Below are positions 1 through 8,370 of a stretch of 64,000 bases of DNA, one piece after another. A program made the translations under genes and the position numbers. The stretch is taken from positions 29,392 to 93,391 of the forward strand of contig NZ_FNEK01000017.1 in assembly GCF_900099935.1 (NCBI RefSeq), given 5' to 3'. Each line of letters starts with the position of its first letter. Positions within the stretch are counted from its first letter, which is position 1. Source of the DNA: Aliiruegeria lutimaris (GTDB lineage: Bacteria > Pseudomonadota > Alphaproteobacteria > Rhodobacterales > Rhodobacteraceae). A model generated the notes under the pieces. It ran no database searches. It worked only from the letters and a program-made list of their open reading frames with translations, and had not been told where the DNA came from.

Positions 1-77
1 GAAGCCTCTGCGCCATGCTGTGGCTGCTGGTGCAGCACCGGCCCTTCGTCACCGACAAGCTGCCCCAACCTGGATAG
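1..77 (+). CDS. C-terminal end of an unidentified protein (partial)
   Basis: The window opens inside a possible plus-strand gene. The frame starting at base 3 runs open to a TAG at 75-77 and encodes about 24 residues, with a short hydrophobic stretch (AMLWLLVQH) followed by a polar tail. A hairpin repeat begins about 60 bases later, as it does after the other gene ends in this window. The fragment is too short to assign to a family, so only its existence is suggested. Confidence 0.35.
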   Translation, partial: SLCAMLWLLVQHRPFVTDKLPQPG

Positions 78-140
78 ACGCCCACCCGGGACAACCGGCT
101 GCCGGCCAGCCTACCTGGCTGGGGCTGAAAAGCATCACCA

Positions 141-200
141 TCATCTTTCCGAAAATATCCTGGGGGGAGCGCTCGCCAGAGCGCGGGGGGCAACGCCCCC
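141..200. repeat. Intergenic hairpin repeat, copy A
   Basis: The copy starts with the box TTTCCGAAAATATCCTGGGG. Two perfect hairpins follow: GCGCTC/GAGCGC (169-174 with 179-184) and GGGGGC/GCCCCC (186-191 with 195-200). It sits between two converging gene ends, the partial gene at the window edge and the minus-strand secreted protein. The same unit recurs eight more times here. A role in termination or 3'-end formation is inferred. Confidence 0.85.
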
Positions 201-241
201 TAGCGCCGGCAATAACCGGCATTCCCAACCGTCTTCACGCG

Positions 242-646
242 TTACTGAATCGAAAGATCGAGATTATACCCCACCGTCTTGCCCGCATCGCGGTCATTGC
301 CCATCAGATAGACCCGGATCGTGTAGTCCCCGTCCTCGGGCAAGGTAACGCGGGCAACATTGCCATCCATCGAACCGTTAAAGATCGCAACCCCATCACT
401 GCCAGGCGGCAGGATGTTGAAATAGACCGTTCCATTGCCGTTGGTGTCACTCATCATCAACTCGGCAAAGAGCTCTTGCCCACCCGACGCGCCGAGGCGG
501 TAATCGAAATACTCGTCACCGGTGATCGTACCGCTCACCATCGCGCCGAAATCACCTCTCAGGAAATGCACATCGGCGACCGTCTGGGCACAGGCATTGC
601 CGGCAAAAGGCAGGCTGACCGCAAGGGCAAGCAGAGCAGCTTTCAT
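242..646 (-). CDS. Secreted PliG-like (lysozyme-inhibitor-related) protein
   Basis: The product has 134 residues and begins with a clear Sec signal peptide (MKAALLALAVSLPFAGNACA, cleavage near AQ), so it should be periplasmic. The mature part is a beta-rich domain of about 110 residues with the motifs DYRLGASGGQ, YFNILPPGSDGVAIF and GDYTIRVYLM. From memory these match the periplasmic family that includes the g-type lysozyme inhibitor PliG; no search was run. The start at 646 is chosen because GGAGGAGAA lies just upstream and the signal peptide begins there, although the frame is open further. It lies downstream of ileS on the same strand with a 160-base gap. Inhibition of host or phage lysozyme is only an inference. 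Confidence 0.75.
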   Translation of the reverse strand: MKAALLALAVSLPFAGNACAQTVADVHFLRGDFGAMVSGTITGDEYFDYRLGASGGQELFAELMMSDTNGNGTVYFNILPPGSDGVAIFNGSMDGNVARVTLPEDGDYTIRVYLMGNDRDAGKTVGYNLDLSIQ

Positions 647-806
647 CTTAATGGAATTCTCCTCCCAGTTCGAGACCCTCTCAGATGGGAGTATCTGCCG
701 AGACCGCCAATTGCACAAATGCAAATGCGGCCACAGCCGGTTTCAAGACCTCGCTGGCCATGAAACTGGCGGGCACCGTTTTCACACGCGGCACCCGCCG
801 TTCTTA

Positions 807-3740
807 TCAGCCCAAAGCGTCCGAACAGCGCTTGCAGGTACCCTCGTGTGCATGCGTGCCGACATCGGGCAGGATCTTCCAGCAGCGCTGGCATTTCTCA
901 CCCTCGGCAAGCGCAAACACCACGCCGACCCCAGGCACCTCGTCCAAGGTGAAGGCACCCTCGGGCGCAGCCCCTTCGGTGAGCGTCAACTGCGAAGCGA
1001 TGCAGACATCGGCGAAATTCACCGTGCGCAGCAGCGTCACCAGCGTGGCATCCTCGACGAAGACTTCCGGTGCCGCTTCGAGGCTGGAGCCGATCACCTT
1101 CTCCCGGCGCTGTACTTCCAGCGCGGCGGTGACCACGCGGCGTACATTGCGCACACGCTCGACCAACTGGGCCAGTTCGGGCTTGTGCCAGTCGGCCGGC
1201 GTCTCGGGAATATCCTCCAGATGCACCGAGCTGGTCTCGCCGGGATAACGCTCCAGCCACACCTCTTCCATGGTGAAGACCAGCACCGGCGCGAGCCATG
1301 TGGTCAACCGTTGGAAAAGGATATCCAGCACGGTCAGCGCCGCGTGGCGGAACTGGCTGTCATCGGCATCGCAATAGAGCGAGTCCTTGCGGATATCGAA
1401 ATAGAAGGCCGACAGGTCCACGGTGGCGAAATTGAACACCTTCTGGAAGACGCCCTGGAAATCATAGGCGTCGTAGCCCTTGCGGACTTCCTGGTCCAAT
1501 TCGTACAGACAGTGCAGCACCCAGCGTTCCAGCGGCGGCATATCCACCGGCTTGACCGGCTCGATCTCGTCGAAATCGCCGAGCGAGCCGAGCAGGAAGC
1601 GCATCGTGTTGCGCAGCCGGCGATAGCTGTCGGCGACATTCTTCAGGATCTCCGGGCCGATCCGCAGGTCGGCGGTATAATCCGACTGCGCCACCCAGAG
1701 ACGCAGGATATCGGCGCCATACTGCTTGATGACCTGCTCGGGCGCGACCGTGTTGCCGAGCGACTTGGACATCTTGTTGCCCTTCTCGTCCAGCGTGAAA
1801 CCGTGGGTCAGCACCCCGCGATAGGGCGCACGGCCATTGGTGCCGCAGCTTTGCAGCAGCGAGGAGTGGAACCAGCCGCGATGCTGGTCGGTGCCTTCGA
1901 GGTAAAGATCGGCAATGCCGTCCTCGGAACCGTCCTCGCGGTCGCGCAACACGAAAGCATGGGTGGAGCCGGAATCGAACCAGACGTCGAGCACGTCGAA
2001 GATCTGCTCGTACTCTTCCGGGTTGTGATCCTTGCCGAGGAAACGCTCCTTGGCCCCCTCCATGTACCAGACATCGGCGCCATCGGCCTCGAAGGCCTCG
2101 ACAATGCGCGCATTCACCGCCGGGTCGCGCAGCAGGAAATCGGGATCGTCGGGCAGCGCCCCTTTCTTGACGAAGCATGTCAGCGGCACGCCCCAGGCAC
2201 GTTGGCGCGACAGCACCCAGTCGGGGCGACTCTCCATCATGGAGTAGATCCGGTTGCGTCCCGTCTCCGGCGTCCATTTCACCGCATCGATGGCGTTGAG
2301 TGCGCGTTGGCGGATCGTCTTGCCGAGCGCGTCCTGCCCGTCACCCACGTCCCGGTCGATGGAGGCGAACCATTGCGGCGTGTTGCGGAAGATGAGCGGC
2401 GCCTTGGAGCGCCAGGAATGCGGGTAGGAGTGCTTGATCCGGCCCCGCGAGATCAGCGCGCCGACGCCGGCCATGGCGTCGATCACCCGCTTGTTGGCAT
2501 CCTTCTCCTTGCCCTTGTGGTCAAAGATCAGGGCACCGCCGAACAGCGGCAGGTCAGGGCGGAAGGAGCCGTCTTCCAGCACGTTATGGGTCATCCTCAA
2601 CCCGTGCTTGACGCCGAGGATGAAGTCGTCTGCACCGTGGCTGGGCGCGGTATGCACGAAGCCGGTACCGGCCTCGTCGGTGACGTGATCGGCCGGCAGC
2701 AGCGGAACATCATAATCCCATTCGCCCTCGCCGCCCTCGATGCCGCGGAACGGGTGCGCACAGACCATCAGGTCAAGCTGTTTGGCGCTGATATCCTCCT
2801 TGCGCTCATAGGCATCGACGCGGGCGGCCTTCATCACCTCTTCCGCGAGGTTGTCGGCAAGCAGGTACTCGTCGCCAACCTTGGCCCAATTCTCCTCCGA
2901 CGCCTCGGTGACCTTGTAGAGGCCATAGGACAGCTCGGGATTGAAGGCCACGGCGCGGTTGGAAGGGATGGTCCAGGGCGTGGTGGTCCAGATCACGACA
3001 TTCACGCCGCGCTGCGGCTGGCGCGCACCGTTGGCGTCGAGCGCGCGCACGACCGGGAACTTGACCCAGATCGTGTGACTCTGGTGGTCGTGATATTCCA
3101 CCTCCGCCTCGGCCAGCGCGGTCTTCTCGACCACGGACCACATGACGGGCTTGGAGCCCTGGTAGAGCGTGCCGTTCATCAGGAACTTCATGAACTCGCC
3201 GGCGATCACCGCCTCGGCGTGGTAATTCATGGTCAGGTAGGGATCATCCCAGTTGCCGGTCACGCCAAGCCGCTTGAATTCCTCGCGCTGGATACCGACC
3301 CATTCCGAGGCAAAGGCGCGGCATTCGCGGCGCAACTCGACAACCGGCACCTCGTCCTTGTTCTTGCCCTTCTGGCGGTACTGCTCCTCGATCTTCCATT
3401 CGATGGGCAGACCGTGGCAATCCCAGCCAGGGATATATCGGGAGTCGCGGCCCATCATCTGCTGGGAGCGCACCACCATGTCCTTGAGGATCTTGTTGAG
3501 TGCATGCCCGATGTGAAGGTTGCCATTGGCATAGGGAGGGCCGTCATGCAGCGTGAAGGGCTTGCGCTGCTCGGTTTTGGCCTTGTCTCGCAGACGGTCG
3601 TAAACCCCGATCTTCTCCCATCGCTCCAGCCACGCGGGCTCGCGCTTGGGAAGTCCCGCGCGCATCGGAAAATCGGTCTGCGGCAGGTTGAGGGTGGACT
3701 TGTAGTCGGGGGAGTTCATTTCCGGCGTGTCGGCGCACAT
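807..3740 (-). CDS. ileS: Isoleucine--tRNA ligase
   Basis: This class I aminoacyl-tRNA synthetase charges tRNA-Ile with isoleucine in the cytoplasm. The product has 977 residues. It carries the HIGH signature (GNLHIGHALN, about residues 76-79), the KMSKS loop (KMSKSLGN, about 656-660), a large CP1 editing domain between them, and a C-terminal zinc finger with two CxxC pairs (CQRCW and CKRC). This is the bacterial, non-eukaryote-like type and full length for the family. The start at 3740 is preferred over the upstream ATG at 3767 because AAAGGA lies eight bases before it. A very long open frame on the opposite strand across the gene is a GC-bias shadow. Confidence 0.97.
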   Translation of the reverse strand: MCADTPEMNSPDYKSTLNLPQTDFPMRAGLPKREPAWLERWEKIGVYDRLRDKAKTEQRKPFTLHDGPPYANGNLHIGHALNKILKDMVVRSQQMMGRDSRYIPGWDCHGLPIEWKIEEQYRQKGKNKDEVPVVELRRECRAFASEWVGIQREEFKRLGVTGNWDDPYLTMNYHAEAVIAGEFMKFLMNGTLYQGSKPVMWSVVEKTALAEAEVEYHDHQSHTIWVKFPVVRALDANGARQPQRGVNVVIWTTTPWTIPSNRAVAFNPELSYGLYKVTEASEENWAKVGDEYLLADNLAEEVMKAARVDAYERKEDISAKQLDLMVCAHPFRGIEGGEGEWDYDVPLLPADHVTDEAGTGFVHTAPSHGADDFILGVKHGLRMTHNVLEDGSFRPDLPLFGGALIFDHKGKEKDANKRVIDAMAGVGALISRGRIKHSYPHSWRSKAPLIFRNTPQWFASIDRDVGDGQDALGKTIRQRALNAIDAVKWTPETGRNRIYSMMESRPDWVLSRQRAWGVPLTCFVKKGALPDDPDFLLRDPAVNARIVEAFEADGADVWYMEGAKERFLGKDHNPEEYEQIFDVLDVWFDSGSTHAFVLRDREDGSEDGIADLYLEGTDQHRGWFHSSLLQSCGTNGRAPYRGVLTHGFTLDEKGNKMSKSLGNTVAPEQVIKQYGADILRLWVAQSDYTADLRIGPEILKNVADSYRRLRNTMRFLLGSLGDFDEIEPVKPVDMPPLERWVLHCLYELDQEVRKGYDAYDFQGVFQKVFNFATVDLSAFYFDIRKDSLYCDADDSQFRHAALTVLDILFQRLTTWLAPVLVFTMEEVWLERYPGETSSVHLEDIPETPADWHKPELAQLVERVRNVRRVVTAALEVQRREKVIGSSLEAAPEVFVEDATLVTLLRTVNFADVCIASQLTLTEGAAPEGAFTLDEVPGVGVVFALAEGEKCQRCWKILPDVGTHAHEGTCKRCSDALG

Positions 3741-4156
3741 GGGTCGCGTCCTTTGGGTATTCGTCATGTTCGAGGGTTCGGTCGGCGCGGGCAGCCCATG
3801 CGCCTTGTCCCGGCGGCTCGTCTTTCAGAGCGCCGGGCCGGTAATTCGAATGATGATCGACCATATCAGCATCTTGATCGCGGCCTTAGCGCAATCATGC
3901 GGAAGGGTCCAGAGGGGCGATATGTACCGACTGCCACGGGAAGGAGCGCGCAGCGGTGAACGCATCGGAGCAAAAGCACGGTGAAGGCCAATACAGGCAA
4001 GAACTGCGGACCGTTTTGTCGCTCTCGGTTCTGTCGCCGATGGCAGTAGCCTGCGCTAGGCCGGGGCTAGGCAGATTGTCGGCCAGGTTGGTTTTGCCCG
4101 CAATGCGGCCGCGCAATCCCAATTCTTGAACGTCCCTATGCGGCACTACATTTTCG
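3741..4156. other. Gene-poor interval upstream of ileS and the GNAT gene
   Basis: These 416 bases separate the divergent ileS and acetyltransferase genes. Short open frames occur on both strands, but none has a convincing ribosome site, codon bias or recognisable product. The left part should hold the ileS promoter on the minus strand; no clear sigma-70 boxes were picked out. The right half (about 3960-4160) is less GC-biased than its surroundings and may be decayed or foreign DNA that belongs with the neighbouring acetyltransferase gene. Confidence 0.4.
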
Positions 4157-4735
4157 TTGATTTCGTCCACCGGCAAAACAAAGCTTGAGCGAGGTTCAAG
4201 CCGACGGGGTGTGCAGTTGGGCGTGGTTTCCATTCGTATGGCAGAAGACGCTGACGATTTCGATGTTGCACGCGCGTTGTGCCGGGATTGGTTGGATTGG
4301 CACTGGCGCCACTACCCGAGCGATTGGCCGAAAGGGGCCGACCATCCAATGGACCCTGAAAGGTTCGAGGCAATCTTGCAGGATCTGCCAAAGCTTCATC
4401 GACGACCGCATGGTGGAATTCTTATTGGCTCAATCGGCAAGCTGCCCGTCGGGTGTGTGATGTACCACGAGGCAGAACCAGGGATCGCAGAATTTAAACG
4501 GATGTTTGTGAGCGAAAGCGGTCGGGGCCATGGACTTGGACGACTGATGCTGCAGCACATGTTCGATCAGATGATTGCAGACGGCTATCGAAAGGTTTTC
4601 TTTTCCTCGGCAGTTTTTTTGACCCATGCAAGAGCCATGTATGAAAGCGTCGGTTTTGTGGGCATTCCCCACCCTGCGGGGTTTCCGCAGGCATGGCGTG
4701 AACGTGAGTATTTCATGGAGCGCGCCCTCGTATAG
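4157..4735 (+). CDS. GNAT-family N-acetyltransferase
   Basis: The protein has up to 192 residues and the GNAT fold, transferring an acyl group from acyl-CoA to an unknown amine. The acetyl-CoA loop is visible as RGHGLGRLM (R/Q-x-x-G-x-G/A type), followed by the ARAMYESVGF segment of motif B. Strand beta-1 is probably VVSIRMAED. The given start is a TTG at 4157; GTG at 4211 or ATG at 4238 are alternatives, and the beta-1 strand favours a start at or before 4211. Base composition is clearly less GC-rich than neighbouring genes, with many A/T-ending codons, which suggests recent acquisition. It converges on the TfoX-domain gene. Confidence 0.75.
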   Translation: MISSTGKTKLERGSSRRGVQLGVVSIRMAEDADDFDVARALCRDWLDWHWRHYPSDWPKGADHPMDPERFEAILQDLPKLHRRPHGGILIGSIGKLPVGCVMYHEAEPGIAEFKRMFVSESGRGHGLGRLMLQHMFDQMIADGYRKVFFSSAVFLTHARAMYESVGFVGIPHPAGFPQAWREREYFMERALV

Positions 4736-4838
4736 CGGTGGTTACGCATTGGTCATTCCCTGCGTGTCGGCCTCCATCGGTTCGTCTCGTCTCCGGGTTT
4801 GCTTGAGAATGGCTCGAAACTGGCTTTTCCAGCCCTCC

Positions 4839-5168
4839 CTACCGCCTCAACCCGGTACCGATCTGGTCGAGAAACCGTTCCATCTCCGTCAGACCGCTCT
4901 CTCGACTGCGGGCGACGATGGCGTCGAAGCGTCGTCGTAATGCGTCCTTTTCCTTACCCTTGCAATCGTTCCAGGGTCGGCCCTGCAACCCCATTTCGAT
5001 CACGTAGAAACCGATGAAATGCGGACGGGTTCCCGCCTCAAGAAGGCGGCGATAGGTTTCGTCGGCCCCCAACGCGCGCAACTCTTCCGCCGAGCCGATA
5101 CCGGCACGGGAACAGGCCTCTTCCATCGCGGGGCCAAGGTTGCGGATAGACGATACGGGGGTCGGCAT
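4839..5168 (-). CDS. TfoX C-terminal domain-containing protein
   Basis: The 109-residue product matches the TfoX C-terminal domain: SIRNLGPAMEEACSRAGI opens the helix-hairpin-helix-like fold, followed by AEELRALGADETYRRLLEAG and FIGFYVIEMGLQGRPW. TfoX/Sxy controls competence genes in gamma-proteobacteria, but stand-alone C-terminal domains are common in alphaproteobacteria and their role is unknown. The ATG at 5168 is chosen because the domain begins right after it; the ribosome site is weak. The frame is open upstream but overlaps the next small gene, so a longer version is unlikely. Confidence 0.85.
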   Translation of the reverse strand: MPTPVSSIRNLGPAMEEACSRAGIGSAEELRALGADETYRRLLEAGTRPHFIGFYVIEMGLQGRPWNDCKGKEKDALRRRFDAIVARSRESGLTEMERFLDQIGTGLRR

Positions 5169-5214
5169 GTGCGGCAGGGTAATCGTCCTGCCTGTCAGGG
5201 CAAGTGCCCGGAAA

Positions 5215-5367
5215 TCAGATGCTGGCGAAATCTTTGAATTTGAAACGCGGTTTGCGCCCGAGTTCCGGCGTGGGCTTTGGTTGCTCATGTGCCGGATCGC
5301 GGTTTGTGCGCATCTCGGGCAGGCGCTCGGGCTGCGGTTTCGGCGGCGGTGTCTGAAAATCACTCAT
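5215..5367 (-). CDS. Small basic, proline-rich protein of unknown function
   Basis: This is a 50-residue protein beginning MSDFQTPPPKPQ, rich in proline, lysine and arginine and ending RFKFKDFASI. It has no signal peptide or membrane helix. The ATG at 5367 follows a purine-rich AGAAAG about where a ribosome site should be. It lies 46 bases upstream of the TfoX-domain gene on the same strand, so the two are probably cotranscribed. It resembles small conserved roseobacter proteins recalled from memory; no function can be given. Confidence 0.55.
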   Translation of the reverse strand: MSDFQTPPPKPQPERLPEMRTNRDPAHEQPKPTPELGRKPRFKFKDFASI

Positions 5368-5520
5368 CTTTCTATACTCTTTTCTGGCGTCCTTCGTCGC
5401 AGGTCGTTGGTCCTGCAATGAAAGCAGAAAAGGTTAACGAGAAACAGGAAATTCGCCCAGATTGACAGAATGTTTCCAAAACAGGGGGCAATGTTGCAAC
5501 AAAGTGATTCAGGCAGGTGT

Positions 5521-6597
5521 CTACTTGTCGGATCGCGAAGCCGAGATCAGGCGCGCGCCGATCACGCGAAACAGAAGCGGCATGGTGAAGAGGATGATCA
5601 CGATACGGGCGACGTGCATCGTCGAGACATAGGCCACGTCCTGTCCCATCGCGAGCGAGAGCAGCGACATTTCGGTCAACCCGCCAGGCGAATAGGCCAG
5701 CACGCCCTGCGGAAGGCTCGTTCCGGTCAACGGGCCGAGAAGCGCGGCAAAACCCGTCGTGACACAAAGAAGCAGCATGGTCGAACCGAGGCCGAGCACC
5801 ATGTCCCGCCCCATCGTGGCCGGGCTGACGCCGGCAAAACGGCAACCGAGGACGGTGCCGATGGTGATCTGCGCGGCCACGACGAAGATCGACGGCGGAG
5901 CGATCGTCACCGCTTCTAGCATATGCGCGGCGGCAGAGACGATCATCGGTCCGAATAGCTGCGGCGCGGGCAGGCGCAGCAACTTCCCCCCGAACACCCC
6001 GACCAGCCCGCAGGCAAACAAGAGCGCACCATCCGGAAGCGAGAGATCCCCGAGCGCCACCCAACTCCCCGGCCCGCGCACGGCGCGGATATCGAGCAGG
6101 AGGGCGAAGACCAGCGCTATTGTCGAGATGGTGATGAAAACCCGAAGCGCATGGGCCAGCGCGATACGGGCCTCATCGCCCCCCGCCTGTCCTCCAAGGA
6201 TGATCATCTCGTTCAAACCGCCCGGCGCGGCACAGAAAAAGGCGTCTACCGGGCTATAACCGCCGATCCGGCGGTAGAAAGCATAGCTGACGGCGATGGC
6301 GGCGAGCAGGAAGACCGGCAACAGCAACAAGGTTCCCGTCCAGGCCCCGATCTGGCTGAACATGCCGGGATGGAAGCTGGAGCCGAGCATCACCCCGATG
6401 ACGGGAATGACGATGACACGCAATCCCGACGGGCCACGCACCGGCGCACCGGCGAGCGCGGCCAGTCCGCAGCCGAGCATGGGTCCGAGCATCCAGGGCA
6501 AGGGCATACCGATCCGGCGGGCGAGAATACCCGACAGGATGCCGATCGTGCCTGCCAGCAGGATCTTGGGCCAGAGGGAAGAAGGCAATTGGGTCAT
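5521..6597 (-). CDS. AbrB-family membrane protein (putative transporter)
   Basis: The 358-residue integral membrane protein has ten or so hydrophobic helices in two similar halves, each with a proline/glycine motif (APGGLNEMIILG in the first, SPGGLTEMSLLSLAMG in the second). This duplicated pattern is typical of the AbrB membrane family (E. coli AbrB, formerly YbgN), which has no firmly known substrate. It is unrelated to the Bacillus AbrB transcription factor. The ATG at 6597 is chosen because a GGA lies eight bases before it; a TTG two codons upstream is possible. It follows hisI on the same strand after 109 bases. Confidence 0.88.
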   Translation of the reverse strand: MTQLPSSLWPKILLAGTIGILSGILARRIGMPLPWMLGPMLGCGLAALAGAPVRGPSGLRVIVIPVIGVMLGSSFHPGMFSQIGAWTGTLLLLPVFLLAAIAVSYAFYRRIGGYSPVDAFFCAAPGGLNEMIILGGQAGGDEARIALAHALRVFITISTIALVFALLLDIRAVRGPGSWVALGDLSLPDGALLFACGLVGVFGGKLLRLPAPQLFGPMIVSAAAHMLEAVTIAPPSIFVVAAQITIGTVLGCRFAGVSPATMGRDMVLGLGSTMLLLCVTTGFAALLGPLTGTSLPQGVLAYSPGGLTEMSLLSLAMGQDVAYVSTMHVARIVIILFTMPLLFRVIGARLISASRSDK

Positions 6598-6706
6598 GTG
6601 CAATATCCGTTACGGCCCATTGCCACGGCCACAACGCGCTGCGCAAGCGCCAGATGCGCGCGCCTCCACTCCTGCGGAAGACCCGGCCCGCAACCCCGTC
6701 CCCCAA

Positions 6707-7066
6707 TCACGCCATCGGTTCGCTCAGGATCGCTTCCTCGCCGTCGCGCAGCGCGGTGTAGAAACAGCTACGCCGGTTGGTGTGACAGGCCGGCCCCTCC
6801 TGTTCGACCAGCACAAGCAGGCAGTCGCGGTCGCAATCCAGCCGCATCTCGACAAGTTTCTGCACATGACCCGACGTCTCGCCCTTGACCCAGAAAGACT
6901 GCCGGGAGCGGGACCAGTAGGTCACCCTGCCCGTCTCCAGCGTCCGCGAAACGGCCTCCGCGTTCATCCAGGCCATCATCAGCACTTCGCCATTCCCGGC
7001 ATCCTGGGCAATTGCCGGGATCAGCCCCTGTGCGTCGAAGCGCAGGCTCTGCGGATCGAATCCCAT
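6707..7066 (-). CDS. hisI: Phosphoribosyl-AMP cyclohydrolase
   Basis: HisI opens the purine ring of phosphoribosyl-AMP, the third step of histidine synthesis. The 119-residue product is the single-domain form, not fused to HisE. The metal-binding motif is intact: [15 protein letters not shown] gives the two aspartate-flanked cysteines and [13 protein letters not shown] the third cysteine and histidine. [10 protein letters not shown] is also diagnostic. AAAGGA lies just before the ATG. It is divergent from the Fe-S scaffold gene with only 70 bases between the starts. No other his gene is in the window. Confidence 0.96.
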   Translation of the reverse strand: MGFDPQSLRFDAQGLIPAIAQDAGNGEVLMMAWMNAEAVSRTLETGRVTYWSRSRQSFWVKGETSGHVQKLVEMRLDCDRDCLLVLVEQEGPACHTNRRSCFYTALRDGEEAILSEPMA

Positions 7067-7136
7067 CGTCTTTCCTTTGCAAATCGCGACTGCAGGGTTA
7101 CATAAAGACTTTCCCTGCCGGTATCAGGACACGCAC

Positions 7137-7583
7137 ATGGCCAGCGATCTCGACCTCGTCAAGCTCTATTCCGGGCGCATCCTGGCGCTTGCCGCCGACA
7201 TCCCGCATCTGGGCCGGCTCGACAAGCCCTGCGGAACCATGCGCAAGCGCTCGCCGCTTTGCGGCTCGACCGTGACGGTCGATCTGCGCACCGAAAACGG
7301 CCGGATCGTCGATTTCGCGCAGGACGTGAAAGCCTGCGCCCTCGGGCAGGCCGCCGCCTCGGTGCTCGGGGCCAGCGTGATCGGACGCACCCGGGATGAG
7401 ATCGAACGTGGCCGCGACCAGCTCTCGGCCATGCTGCGCGAAAACGGCCCCGTCCCGGACGCGCCCTTCGCCGATCTCGAAGTGCTTCTGCCGGCCCGCG
7501 AATTCACCAACCGGCACGCGTCGATCCTGCTCGCCTTCCAGGCAACCGCCGAAGCCATGGCAGAGGCCGAAAAAGCCGCCTGA
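7137..7583 (+). CDS. Iron-sulfur cluster assembly scaffold (SufU/IscU-like)
   Basis: The 148-residue product is a NifU N-terminal/SufU-type scaffold. Three cysteines stand at the expected places: C32 in PCGTM, C42 in PLCGST and C67 in KACALGQAA. In the family these hold the nascent cluster or zinc. AGGA lies eight bases before the ATG at 7137; an open extension to 7077 overlaps the hisI promoter and looks noncoding. The C-terminus is alanine- and glutamate-rich. It stands alone, without iscS or sufS nearby, and is followed by a degenerate hairpin repeat. Confidence 0.87.
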   Translation: MASDLDLVKLYSGRILALAADIPHLGRLDKPCGTMRKRSPLCGSTVTVDLRTENGRIVDFAQDVKACALGQAAASVLGASVIGRTRDEIERGRDQLSAMLRENGPVPDAPFADLEVLLPAREFTNRHASILLAFQATAEAMAEAEKAA

Positions 7584-7610
7584 ACACCGGCGCCTCAAAT
7601 TAGCAAACCC

Positions 7611-7674
7611 ACTTCTCTTCCTGGCTGAAATACTCCGGGGAAGCGCTTGGCAGAACGCGCCGGGCAGCTCCCCC
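7611..7674. repeat. Intergenic hairpin repeat, copy B (degenerate)
   Basis: CTTCTCTTCCTGGCTGAAAT, then ACTCCGGGGAAGCGCTTGGC, follows the layout of the other copies, with several changes in the hairpin arms (GCGCTTGGCAGAACGCGC). It starts 27 bases after the stop of the Fe-S scaffold gene. It is the most diverged copy and may be decaying. Confidence 0.55.
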
Positions 7675-7783
7675 AGCCCTGCACCACGGTTCAAGCTGGG
7701 TTGCAGCCCCTGCTTGCCGGTTGTTCCAATACCGCGACAGGCGTAGAGCCAAGGCAAGCCATGCACATGCCTGGCGGCATATT

Positions 7784-7797
7784 TTGACTTCGGTCAA
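7784..7797. promoter_or_regulatory. FNR-type box in front of ubiTUV
   Basis: TTGACTTCGGTCAA is a perfect palindrome of the form TTGAC-N4-GTCAA, matching the FnrL/Dnr/FixK consensus TTGAT-N4-ATCAA at the key positions. Its centre is about 43 bases before the ubiT start codon. Binding by an oxygen- or NO-sensing Crp/Fnr regulator is inferred; it fits the need for ubiTUV only when oxygen is absent. Confidence 0.8.
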
Positions 7798-7833
7798 TGA
7801 GGCTGCCGGCTCCCACGACTAGAAGTGCACCCC

Positions 7834-8370
7834 ATGATAAACGCGCTGCCCGACCCGATCTCCCGCCGCCTTCCGCCGCTTGCGGACATGCCCGTGCCGC
7901 TCCTGCCGCTGCAGCCGATCCTCTACCGGATCGTGCGCCGCGTGGCCGAGAAGCATCCCGGACTCTTCGAGCGGCTCGGAAAGCACCAGCGCAGCAATTT
8001 CGTCATCGAGCTGACGGACCTGCCGCTGGCGCTGCACCTGCGCCCCTTCCCGCCCTCGCTTATCCTGCGGGCCGTCCGAAAGGACCGCCTGCCGAAACAC
8101 GAGGCCCATATCGCGGGCGATTTCCGCACCCTGCTCGGCCTGCTCGATGCCGAGGTGGATGGCGACGCGATCTTCTTCTCCCGCGACCTCGTGATCTCGG
8201 GCGATACCGAGGCCGTCGTCACCTTGCGCAACGCGCTCGACGATGTCGAAGGTTCGATCGCCGAGGATGTGGCGGAGATGTTCGGCGCCGCCGGCCGCAT
8301 GGCGCTGGCGCGGCTCAACGCCATGACCGAAAGCCAAGATTCCGAAGGAGCTTCCCATGACAACTGGTGA
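7834..8370 (+). CDS. ubiT: Oxygen-independent ubiquinone synthesis accessory protein UbiT (SCP2 domain)
   Basis: The 178-residue product has an SCP2-type lipid-binding domain (about residues 35-140, with LTDLPLALHLRPFPPSLILR and GDFRTLLGLLDAEVDGDAIF). In E. coli, UbiT (YhbT) binds ubiquinone intermediates during anaerobic ubiquinone synthesis. The family is confirmed by ubiU and ubiV directly downstream; ubiU overlaps this gene by 14 bases. The ATG at 7834 is preferred over a GTG at 7825, with AGAAG in place as a weak ribosome site. The FNR-type box at 7784 lies just upstream. Confidence 0.9.
   Translation: MINALPDPISRRLPPLADMPVPLLPLQPILYRIVRRVAEKHPGLFERLGKHQRSNFVIELTDLPLALHLRPFPPSLILRAVRKDRLPKHEAHIAGDFRTLLGLLDAEVDGDAIFFSRDLVISGDTEAVVTLRNALDDVEGSIAEDVAEMFGAAGRMALARLNAMTESQDSEGASHDNW

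Noticed and set aside
522..3959. A 1145-codon open frame on the plus strand, the longest in this region
   Set aside because: It lies antisense to ileS over most of its length. Its product is low-complexity, His/Gln/Arg-rich and has no motif; it results from GC3 bias of ileS.
3895..4233. A 112-codon minus-strand frame between ileS and the GNAT gene
   Set aside because: No ribosome site, no recognisable family, and it overlaps the start of the GNAT gene. It could be a decayed fragment but cannot be supported as a gene.
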